Shown piece by piece: positions 10,110 to 16,901 of a DNA stretch of 64,000 nt; the stretch's first letter is position 1, and each line of letters opens with the position of its first letter. Under the pieces are notes generated by a model, which searched no databases, was not told where the DNA came from, and saw only the letters and a list, made by a program, of their open reading frames with translations. The translations under genes and the position numbers were made by a program. This DNA is from Chitinophagaceae bacterium (GTDB lineage: Bacteria > Bacteroidota > Bacteroidia > Chitinophagales > Chitinophagaceae): assembly GCA_016720825.1 (NCBI GenBank), contig JADKJV010000002.1, positions 1 to 64,000 on the forward strand. The letters are read 5' to 3'.

Positions 10110-10216
10110 CACGGCGTCAGGGATTATTTGGGGACAGGTCAGGAAACCAGGGGATTAAAATCATGATTTGAGACAATCAACTGTTATACCTTTTACCAAA
10201 TAAAACCTGTTTTACC

Positions 10217-10624
10217 ATGAGACATTATCATATTGTATCCCGCCTGGCTATCTATATGCTGTCGGTGATACTGATTGTATTTGGTGTATTCCACTTTTCA
10301 TATCCCCGCGACCTGCTGGTTTACGTTCCTGTTGGATTGATCGGAGGAATTAAATGGGCTTATATTGTTGGTGCTGCATTTATCCTGGTAGGAATATCAT
10401 TCCTGACCAACCAGTTTGTAAAGTTTACGGGTTACCTGCTGGCGCTGATGCTGCTGATTTTTATCCTCAGCATACATGTGCCCAATTACCTGGATGCAGG
10501 CGCAGCAGAATTCAAAAGACAGGCGCTGATTAATATCCTGAAGGATACAGCCATCATGGGATTTGCATTGCATGTGGCCGCCGGCGCTCACCACCAGCAT
10601 TTCCATCTGGAAGAAGCTGATTAG
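10217..10624 (+). CDS. DoxX-like four-helix membrane protein
   Basis: The 135-residue protein has about four membrane helices (roughly residues 9-28, 44-62, 69-87 and 105-124). It shows DoxX-family features: a first helix ending in GVFHF, then YPRDLLVYVP and a closing HH-containing tail. DoxX proteins are small membrane proteins with poorly defined roles, in some bacteria linked to quinone or thiosulfate metabolism. Neighbours give no functional hint. The C-terminal AAGAHHQHFH is histidine-rich. Confidence 0.75.
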   Translation: MRHYHIVSRLAIYMLSVILIVFGVFHFSYPRDLLVYVPVGLIGGIKWAYIVGAAFILVGISFLTNQFVKFTGYLLALMLLIFILSIHVPNYLDAGAAEFKRQALINILKDTAIMGFALHVAAGAHHQHFHLEEAD

Positions 10625-10707
10625 GTCATAAGAATTCCAATTTCCTGTTTACCGGAACGTTCGTCCCGGATTGACAGTCACGCCCATCACCGTATATTCG
10701 CAGCAGT

Positions 10708-11334
10708 ATGTTGCACCTGATTGCCCAAATACTGGGTTACTCCGCTTCGTTGCTGCTGGCGATTTCACTGATGGTGAATAATAATATCCGCTTCCGGTGG
10801 ATCAACAGTTCAGCCAATCTCTGTTTCGTCACCTACGGCATTGTATTCCAGATCTGGCCGGTGCTGATCACCAATTCCATTTTACTCTGCATCAACCTGT
10901 ATGCACTCCGGAAAATCTACCTCCGCCAGGAAAAATTTGACCTCGTGGACTTTAGCGGCGACAGCGCGCTGGTCGGCAAATTCCTGGAGTTCTATGCAAA
11001 AGATATCCATGCTTATTTCCCTTCATTTAAACTGAATGAGACAAACGGCCAGCTCCATTTCGTGGTGCTGCGTGACCTTGTCATCGCCAATATTTTTGTC
11101 GCCAGCCTCGATGCGGAAGGATCAGCGTCTGTCAGGATAAATTATACGGTTCCCAAATACCGCGACTACAAAGTAGGCCGGTTTCTCTTCGAAGAAGGAA
11201 ACCACTACCTGGTGCAGAAAGGGGTGAAGAAGATTATTTATGATCATGTGGACAATGACCAGCATTTGGATTTCCTGAAAAAAATGGGGTTCAGGGAGGC
11301 AGGAGGGAAGTGGGAGAAAGAAGTTGGGAAATAG
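10708..11334 (+). CDS. YgjV-like membrane domain fused to a GNAT-like domain
   Basis: The N-terminal 75 residues form three hydrophobic helices resembling the YgjV-type inner membrane domain. The C-terminal 130 residues are soluble and look like a GNAT acetyltransferase fold: a beta strand pair, then PKYRDYKVGRFLFEEG, a helix, a VKKIIYDH strand and the closing DFLKKMGF that resembles the GNAT Y-x-K-x-G-F end. Acetyl donor and acceptor are unknown. The membrane link suggests action at the inner face of the membrane. The fold call is by eye and moderate. Confidence 0.65.
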   Translation: MLHLIAQILGYSASLLLAISLMVNNNIRFRWINSSANLCFVTYGIVFQIWPVLITNSILLCINLYALRKIYLRQEKFDLVDFSGDSALVGKFLEFYAKDIHAYFPSFKLNETNGQLHFVVLRDLVIANIFVASLDAEGSASVRINYTVPKYRDYKVGRFLFEEGNHYLVQKGVKKIIYDHVDNDQHLDFLKKMGFREAGGKWEKEVGK

Positions 11335-11368
11335 ATATTAGATATTAGTTATTAGATATCAGATATTA
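11332..11368. repeat. GATATTAG short repeat tract, second copy
   Basis: GATATTAG/GATATCAG units follow a stop codon directly, as at 8576-8621. The stop of the upstream gene (TAG) is itself part of the first unit. Confidence 0.6.
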
Positions 11369-11437
11369 ATTATAGTAACTGGAAAATAAGTAGCTACTAT
11401 TTCAAATAACAGATTGTTCAATTCTTTAAGACAGTTC

Positions 11438-11480
11438 CTGGTAACTGGTAACTGGTAACTGGAAACTGGTAACAGGTAAC
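11438..11480. repeat. TGGTAACTGGTAAC tandem tract, copy 1
   Basis: Seven-base units close to GGTAACT are repeated with small variations just before the gene at 11485. Similar tracts lie at 12164-12217 and 22979-23018. Confidence 0.75.
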
Positions 11481-11484
11481 AAGC

Positions 11485-11967
11485 ATGCGCTCCGCAACCG
11501 TCCACGAAATAAAAGATGAATTAGTTCACCGTAAACCGGCTGAGCTGATTGCCCTGTGCATGCGTCTGGCGAAATTTAAGAAAGAGAACAAAGAGCTGCT
11601 GACCTACTTATTATTTGAAGCGCATGATGAGGAGAGTTATATCCGCGGCATCAAAGAACAGATACTGGAACTTTTCGGCACCATTAACCAGTCGCACCTG
11701 TATTTCGCCAAGAAAACCCTGCGAAAAATTGTCAGGGTAATCAACACCTACAGCCGTTATAGCGGTAATAAGCAAACCGATATGGAGCTCCGGATTTATT
11801 TCTGTGAACAATTAATAGAATCAGGCATTCCGTTCCGCCAGAGTCCGGTTATCAGCAATCTTTACGACGGGCAGGTTAAGAAAATTGTAGCGGTCATGGC
11901 AGGTTTGCATGAGGATCTGCAACATGATTACCAGCGGGCGGTTAACAGGTTGGCAGGTAGCAGGTAG
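11485..11967 (+). CDS. Helical cytoplasmic protein of unknown function
   Basis: The 160-residue protein has no signal peptide or membrane helix and is predicted almost entirely helical, rich in Lys, Glu and Leu. The pattern suggests a small all-helical bundle, but I recognise no domain. The ATG at 11485 comes right after a repeat tract. The last residues (AGSR) and stop codon lie inside the GCAGG repeat tract that begins at 11949, so the original C-terminus may have been altered by repeat growth. Confidence 0.7.
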   Translation: MRSATVHEIKDELVHRKPAELIALCMRLAKFKKENKELLTYLLFEAHDEESYIRGIKEQILELFGTINQSHLYFAKKTLRKIVRVINTYSRYSGNKQTDMELRIYFCEQLIESGIPFRQSPVISNLYDGQVKKIVAVMAGLHEDLQHDYQRAVNRLAGSR

Positions 11968-12159
11968 CAGGAGGCAGGGAGCTGGCCGAATAGTGAAACT
12001 TATTCGGGGGAGCAGGGAGCAGGAAGCAGGAGGCAGGTAGCAGGAGGCAGGTAGCAGGAGGCAGGGAGCAGGAGGCAGGTTCACCCAGCATAGATGCGTA
12101 TGCATAGTTTATGGGTTTGAGTTTTTTTGAGCATCTTATTCTGGAGGCAGGAAGCAGGT
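11949..12159. repeat. GCAGGAGGCAGGTA degenerate tandem repeats
   Basis: Units such as GCAGGTA, GGAGGCAGG and GGAGCAGG are repeated about twenty times (11949-12079), with a small outlier at 12143-12159. A short unique stretch lies between. There is no conserved full-length repeat separated by spacers, so it is a minisatellite-like tract. Confidence 0.8.
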
Positions 12160-12163
12160 TGTC

Positions 12164-12217
12164 GTAACTGGTAACTGGCAACTGGTAACTGGCAACTGGT
12201 AACTGGAAACTGGCAAC
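12164..12217. repeat. TGGTAACTGGCAAC tandem tract, copy 2
   Basis: Seven-base units alternate between GGTAACT and GGCAACT. The tract ends about 35 bases before the channel-homologue start codon. Confidence 0.75.
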
Positions 12218-12252
12218 TTTTTAAGTATCTTTCCATACCAGAATTAAGATCT

Positions 12253-13227
12253 ATGAGCACTCTATTCCGCAGTTTTATCCTGATAGTATTCTTTTCCCTT
12301 TTTGCCAATTTTACCCATGGCCAGGATCAGAAAGCTGTACCCGATACTGTAAGAGCAGGTATCTATATTAACAGCATCCATAATATTGATTTTAAGAATA
12401 AAGAATATACTGCCAGTTTCTGGTTATGGTTAAAATATAAAAATCCGGCGTTTGATTTTTACAATAACCTGGAGATTCCGATGGCGAAAAGTGTGGAGAA
12501 ATCATTTTTTACAGTAGATACACTGGATGACGGTACTATTTATATGCTGATGAAACTGCAATGTGTGATGAAAGATTCATGGAAGATTGACAATTTCCCA
12601 TTTGACGAGCAGAAACTCAGGATTTCATTTGAAAATTCACAGTTTGATACTAAGGCATTGGTGTTTAAAGTTGATACACTGGGAGATCATTTTGATAAAC
12701 GTTTTGCACTCCGGGGTTGGAATATTGACAGTTGTATTCTTGAGTCACGGAATAAAATTTATGAAACAGGTTTCGGCGATGAAAGTCTAAGTAAGCCAAA
12801 GGCAGAGTACAGTGCATTCCGTGTGAGACTCAGTATTACACGGTCAGCCAGCGGATTATTCTGGAAGATGTTCCTCGGAATGTATATCGGTTTCCTGATT
12901 GCTATTGTTTGCTTCTTCATCCATACTGATGGTATTGATTCAAGGTTTTCACTGGCTGTGGGTGCCGTATTTGCGGTAATAGGTAATAAGTATATTATAG
13001 ACTCGTCCCTGCCCGAATCAACTTCATTTACACTGGTTGATATGCTGCACGGACTTACTTTGCTCTTTATCCTTGGTACCATCGGTGCAAACGCTTATTC
13101 CCTTACACTGATAAAGAAGGACAAATTGCAAAAAGCCAACCGGTTTGACCACACAGTTGGGAAATTTATGCTCGCTCTTTATGTTTTACTGAATATTTAT
13201 TTCATCTGGCGTGCAAATAATGCATAA
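12253..13227 (+). CDS. Pentameric ligand-gated ion channel homologue
   Basis: The 324-residue protein has the layout of bacterial Cys-loop-like channels: signal peptide (1-24), a beta-rich extracellular domain (about 25-195) and four membrane helices (about 203-223, 231-249, 262-283 and 303-320). Family signs include DTVRAGIYINSI near the start of the ligand domain, FWLWLKY (56-62), the NFPFDEQ loop (114-120) that corresponds to the canonical F/Y-P-F-D turn, and a second helix beginning SRFSLAVGAVFAV. Like other prokaryotic members it lacks the two flanking loop cysteines, and it has almost no cytoplasmic loop between helices 3 and 4. Ligand and ion selectivity cannot be read from the sequence. 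Confidence 0.8.
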   Translation: MSTLFRSFILIVFFSLFANFTHGQDQKAVPDTVRAGIYINSIHNIDFKNKEYTASFWLWLKYKNPAFDFYNNLEIPMAKSVEKSFFTVDTLDDGTIYMLMKLQCVMKDSWKIDNFPFDEQKLRISFENSQFDTKALVFKVDTLGDHFDKRFALRGWNIDSCILESRNKIYETGFGDESLSKPKAEYSAFRVRLSITRSASGLFWKMFLGMYIGFLIAIVCFFIHTDGIDSRFSLAVGAVFAVIGNKYIIDSSLPESTSFTLVDMLHGLTLLFILGTIGANAYSLTLIKKDKLQKANRFDHTVGKFMLALYVLLNIYFIWRANNA

Positions 13228-13362
13228 TATGACGCTTGGATGATCCGGTTTAAGACCGGAAGGCTGTACATTGTTGTATAATCCTGCCTTACGATAGCAG
13301 GAAATCAATCTGTCCCCCCTGATTGAAACCAGGGCCAGCATTGACACAACAAAAACCAGCAT

Positions 13363-14208
13363 ATGAATCAGCAACAAACCGACATCCGCGAACAACAAAG
13401 GCAATCCTGGAACCGGTTCGCACCCGGTTGGGAAAAATGGGACACCCTCACCATGGACTTCCTCTCCCCATTGGGCGCAGCCATTATTGAGTCACTGCAA
13501 CTGACAGGTTCAGAGCATGTACTCGATATAGCCTGTGGTACAGGTGAACCCGGACTGACGATCGCTCAAAAAATACCCAATGGGCATGTTACGTTATCTG
13601 ATCTTTCGGAGGAAATGATTGGTATTACCCGTGACCATGCCAAACACCGTGGGATCACTAACATTAAAACCATGGTCTGTGATGTGTGCGAACTTCCTTT
13701 CCCGGACTACCATTTTGATGCCATCAGTTGCCGTTTCGGCTACATGTTTTTCCCTGATATGAATCTGGCTGCAGAGGAAATGTACCGGGTACTGAAACCC
13801 GGCGGACGGATGTCAACTTCCGTCTGGGATATCCCCGAAAAGAATTTCTGGGTAACCGCCCTGATGGGTACCATCCAGAAAAACCTGGACCTGCCTCCCA
13901 ATCCCTCCGGTGCACCGGGTATGTTCCGTTGCTGCAAACCCGGGCAGATGCAATACATACTGGAAGAAACCGGTTTCAGGGGCTATGAACAAAAAATAAT
14001 CGCCACCCATTTACCGGCCAATACCACTGACATTTACTGGAACATGATGACAGAAGTTGGCGCACCCATCGTAGCCGCCTTAAGCCAGGCGTCGGAAGAA
14101 CAAAAAGCCAGTATTAAAAAACAGGTATTTGACCTGGTTGCCGAACGCTACCCCGATGGTAAGCCCGCTTTAGAAGGGTCGGCGATATTTATGACAGCTG
14201 TAAAATAA
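13363..14208 (+). CDS. Class I SAM-dependent methyltransferase
   Basis: The 281-residue protein has the Rossmann methyltransferase motif I, VLDIACGTGEPG (residues 53-64), an acidic turn after strand 2 (LSDLSEEMI) and a typical PFPDYHFDAISCRFG strand-4 region. The layout is that of UbiE/COQ5-like small-molecule methyltransferases. The acceptor is unknown. It is followed at once by a CACATAGG-family repeat and then by the sulfur operon, so co-transcription with that operon is unlikely. Confidence 0.85.
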   Translation: MNQQQTDIREQQRQSWNRFAPGWEKWDTLTMDFLSPLGAAIIESLQLTGSEHVLDIACGTGEPGLTIAQKIPNGHVTLSDLSEEMIGITRDHAKHRGITNIKTMVCDVCELPFPDYHFDAISCRFGYMFFPDMNLAAEEMYRVLKPGGRMSTSVWDIPEKNFWVTALMGTIQKNLDLPPNPSGAPGMFRCCKPGQMQYILEETGFRGYEQKIIATHLPANTTDIYWNMMTEVGAPIVAALSQASEEQKASIKKQVFDLVAERYPDGKPALEGSAIFMTAVK

Positions 14209-14410
14209 GAGCCTTTACCACAACTTGTCCCGCCTTTGCGGGATAGGAACATAGGCACATAGCCACACATAGGAATACAAACGGAGAGTTCCTATAAAAG
14301 GAAATATTCAAAGCAATTGAGTTGCGTATGTATTTCTATGTGTACCTATGTGCCTATGTTCCTATGCATTGCCCGCCGAAGCGAAGCGCAGGTGGGTGTT
14401 TAAGACTCTT
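14209..14410. repeat. CACATAGG-family palindromic repeat, copy A, with nested GC-rich hairpins
   Basis: Outer ends GAGCCTTTACCAC and GTTTAAGACTCTT flank arms of CACATAGG and CCTATGTG units. The central segment, containing GGAGAGTTCCTA and CAATTGAGTTGCG, is shared with copies B and C. Two unrelated GC-rich units are nested: TCCCGCCTTTGCGGGA (14228-14243) in the left arm and GCCCGCCGAAGCGAAGC onward (14371-14397) in the right. Most of the 350-base gap before the sulfur operon is this element. Confidence 0.85.
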
Positions 14411-14445
14411 AGATTACAACTTTACTAATTCCTCCCTTCCATGTA

Positions 14446-14461
14446 TGTAACAATTGTTACA
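14446..14461. promoter_or_regulatory. Perfect 16-bp palindrome TGTAACAATTGTTACA, probable operator
   Basis: The sequence equals its own reverse complement and lies 67 bases upstream of the -7 box of the sulfur operon. Its length and symmetry are typical of a binding site for a dimeric regulator of the CRP/FNR class or a similar family. Which regulator binds cannot be told from here. Confidence 0.6.
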
Positions 14462-14527
14462 CAGCAACCCTGTTTCTTTTCATCTAAAACCATGACCAGC
14501 ATCAAGATAGAGTGCTTCTCACCGTGG

Positions 14528-14535
14528 TAGTTTTG
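14528..14535 (+). promoter_or_regulatory. -7 box TAGTTTTG of the sulfur operon promoter
   Basis: It matches the Bacteroidota -7 consensus TAnnTTTG exactly, 24 bases before the start codon at 14559. No clear -33 TTG is seen at the right distance, which would fit an activator-dependent promoter. Confidence 0.55.
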
Positions 14536-14558
14536 TATCAGAAATAAACAAAACAACC

Positions 14559-15791
14559 ATGAAAAAATTAGTCATTCTCGGAGCAGGCACCGCCGGTACC
14601 ATGATGGCCAATCATCTTCGCAGTGAACTTGATAAACACGATTGGGAAATTGATGTGATAGATCACCGCCAGGATCATTACTACCAGCCTGGTTTTTTAT
14701 TCCTCCCTTTTGATATCTATAAACCAAAGGATCTCGTAAAATCCATTAGTTCATTTATCCCGAAAGGAGTGAATCTGGTGAGTGACAAAGCCGATAAAAT
14801 CGTATCCGGCGAGAAAAAAGTTGTGATGCAGAACGGAGACGTCATCCACTATGATATTCTGATTATCGCCACTGGCTGCGATATCGCACCTGAAGAAGTG
14901 GAAGGAATGAATGGAGCTGAATGGAAAAAATCTGTTTTTGACTTTTATTCATTTGAAGGGTCTTTGGCACTTCGTAACAAACTACGTACCTGGAAAGGCG
15001 GCAAACTGGTAGTGCATATTACAGAAATGCCTATCAAATGCCCGGTGGCTCCGCTCGAATTTGCTTTCCTCGCAGATTCTTATTTCAAACATAAAAAAAT
15101 GCGCGACAAAGTGGAGATCACGTATGTAACTCCCCTGAGTGGTGCATTTACCAAACCCAAAGCCACGGCTGTTTTAGGTCACCTGCTTGACGACAAACAT
15201 ATCAACCAGGTCAATGATTTTGGTATCCGTAAAGTAGACAATGAAAATAAAAAAATCATTGACTATGAAGGACGTGAAGTTCCTTTTGATTTACTGGTTA
15301 CTGTACCAACAAACAAAGGAGATGCAGTGATCGAACGTTCCGGACTGGGTGATGACCTGAATTTTGTTCCGACCAATAAAGCCACTTTGCAATCGCTGGT
15401 AAGCCCTGAAATTTTCGTGATAGGGGATGCAACAAATATCCCTGCTTCCAAAGCCGGATCCGTGAGCCATTTTGAGGCTGAAATCCTTACGGAAAATATC
15501 AAACGCTTTATCAAAGGTGAACCGCTGAAAGAAGAATTTGACGGACATGCCAATTGTTTTGTGGAAACTGGAAACGGCAAAGCACTGTTGATTGATTTCA
15601 ACTACACACATGAACCGGTGGAAGGTACATTCCCGTTCCCGGGCATCGGGCCTTTGCGTTTGCTGAAAGAAAGCCGGATGAATCACATGGGAAAACTGGC
15701 ATTCCGCTGGATATACTGGAATATGCTGCTGAAGGGCACACACATTCCATTTGTCCCGACACAAATGAAAACAGCCGGAAAACATTTTTAA
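14559..15791 (+). CDS. Sulfide:quinone oxidoreductase-like flavoprotein
   Basis: The 410-residue protein is a two-dinucleotide-fold flavoprotein. The FAD-binding motif VILGAGTAGTMMANHL is at residues 5-20, the ATGC strand end at 104-107 and the second FAD motif EIFVIGDATN at 284-293. Cysteines at 161 (in IKCPVAPLE) and 333 are placed like the two redox cysteines of sulfide:quinone oxidoreductases, which oxidise sulfide to protein-bound sulfur and pass electrons to quinone at the membrane. The C-terminal region after residue 350 has the amphipathic character of a membrane-binding tail. Its two downstream partners are sulfur-carrier proteins, which strengthens the call. Confidence 0.85.
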   Translation: MKKLVILGAGTAGTMMANHLRSELDKHDWEIDVIDHRQDHYYQPGFLFLPFDIYKPKDLVKSISSFIPKGVNLVSDKADKIVSGEKKVVMQNGDVIHYDILIIATGCDIAPEEVEGMNGAEWKKSVFDFYSFEGSLALRNKLRTWKGGKLVVHITEMPIKCPVAPLEFAFLADSYFKHKKMRDKVEITYVTPLSGAFTKPKATAVLGHLLDDKHINQVNDFGIRKVDNENKKIIDYEGREVPFDLLVTVPTNKGDAVIERSGLGDDLNFVPTNKATLQSLVSPEIFVIGDATNIPASKAGSVSHFEAEILTENIKRFIKGEPLKEEFDGHANCFVETGNGKALLIDFNYTHEPVEGTFPFPGIGPLRLLKESRMNHMGKLAFRWIYWNMLLKGTHIPFVPTQMKTAGKHF

Positions 15792-15810
15792 TCATCATAA
15801 AAACTGATAT

Positions 15811-16122
15811 ATGGAAAAGATCATTGCAGGTAAAACCATCCACGTAAATGAAGAAGGTTACCTCACCGCACTATCCGAATGGGATAAATCAATCGCTTCT
15901 GAAATCGCCAAAGAAGAAGGTGTGGGCGAACTTGGCGACCGCCACTGGCAGGTGATTGAATACCTCCAGGGACAGTTCAAACAGGAAATACCACTGAGCA
16001 TCCGTAAAATCGGAAAAAGCGGTGTAGTGGGTATCGAAGAATTTTATGCCTTGTTCCCCCAGGGACCTCTCAAAAAAGCTTCAAAAATCGCAGGTATACC
16101 CAAACCTGCCAGCTGCATCTGA
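15811..16122 (+). CDS. TusE/DsrC-family sulfur carrier protein
   Basis: The 103-residue protein has the fold pattern and C-terminal arm of the TusE/DsrC family, ending IPKPASCI. The penultimate cysteine (C102) is the conserved persulfide-carrying residue. The second cysteine of true DsrC proteins, eleven residues earlier, is serine here (S91), so it cannot form the DsrC-type intramolecular trisulfide and is TusE-like in that respect. No dsrAB or tusBCD genes are nearby. It lies 19 bases after the SQR-like gene and ends 24 bases before the DsrE2-like start, clearly one operon. Confidence 0.88.
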   Translation: MEKIIAGKTIHVNEEGYLTALSEWDKSIASEIAKEEGVGELGDRHWQVIEYLQGQFKQEIPLSIRKIGKSGVVGIEEFYALFPQGPLKKASKIAGIPKPASCI

Positions 16123-16146
16123 TTGTTCACTTTTAAAAAAACAGTT

Positions 16147-16629
16147 ATGAACGAATATAATGGCGAAATCAAAAAGATGATGATCATCCTTTCCAAAGCC
16201 TCCCTGGAAAATGTATACGCCGCATTTATCCTGGCCAATGGTGCCAGGATGGAAGGGATTGAAGCCGAAATTTTCTTCACCTTCTTCGGGCTGGAAGCCA
16301 TCCACAAGAAAAAACTGGAAAAACTCCACGTGGCTACTGTTGGTAATCCTGCCATGCATATCCCCACTATGATCGGCGGCCTGCCCGGCATGGAAGCCAT
16401 GGCTACTAAAATGATGAAAAAGGAAATGGAAAAACTGGATATTCCCCCGGTACATGAATTCCTTGACATCATGAAGCAATCCGGTGTCAAATTCTGGGCC
16501 TGCAAACTGGCTATGGAAATGTTCCATTACAAAGAAGAAGACCTTTATGAAGGCGTTGGCGGTGTATTAACCGTCGGTGAATTCTATAAAAAGGGATCAG
16601 TGCTTGGTACACACATGCTTTTCGTTTAG
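16147..16629 (+). CDS. DsrE2-like sulfur transfer protein
   Basis: This 160-residue protein belongs to the DsrE/DsrF/DrsH-like group, which accepts and passes on persulfide sulfur. The ATG at 16147 is used because the longer frame would begin at a non-standard codon in the gap. Family marks are the MMIILSKASLENVYAAF start and FFTFFGLEA. The only cysteine is C119 in FWACKLAMEMF, placed where DsrE2 proteins have their active cysteine. It is the last gene of the three-gene sulfur operon. The family is often membrane-associated; the GGLPGMEAMATKMM stretch may contribute. Confidence 0.85.
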   Translation: MNEYNGEIKKMMIILSKASLENVYAAFILANGARMEGIEAEIFFTFFGLEAIHKKKLEKLHVATVGNPAMHIPTMIGGLPGMEAMATKMMKKEMEKLDIPPVHEFLDIMKQSGVKFWACKLAMEMFHYKEEDLYEGVGGVLTVGEFYKKGSVLGTHMLFV

Positions 16630-16638
16630 CACGATTTA

Positions 16639-16782
16639 AGAGTCTTTACCACATAGACACATAAGTACACATAGGAATACAAACGGAGAGTTCTAATAGT
16701 AGGAACTTTTCAAAGCAATTGAGTTGCGTATGTATTTCTATGTGTTTCTATGTGTCTATGTGCCTATGTGGTAAAGACTCTC
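16639..16782. repeat. CACATAGG-family palindromic repeat, copy B
   Basis: This is the cleanest copy: the ends AGAGTCTTTACCACATAG and CTATGTGGTAAAGACTCT are exact reverse complements, with a conserved core between the arms. It has no nested insert. It occupies most of the gap between the sulfur operon and the dikinase gene. Confidence 0.88.
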
Positions 16783-16901
16783 TATTTGTGCTATAAATCA
16801 ACAAAATCTTGATCATAATCATACCTCGAAATGACGCAGGTAAATATCCAACCCCTTCAGCCGGACTAATTTACACCCATCACTAAATTAAAATTTCAAT
16901 C

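Noticed and set aside
11949..12217. Possible CRISPR array
   Set aside because: The units are short, drift freely and have no regular unique spacers between identical repeats, and no cas genes are present.
14559..15791. NADH dehydrogenase (Ndh type 2)
   Set aside because: The two cysteines at SQR positions and the sulfur-carrier genes downstream fit sulfide oxidation better, although the folds are related.
15811..16122. True DsrC
   Set aside because: Only the penultimate cysteine is present; the second conserved cysteine is serine, and no dsrAB genes are nearby.
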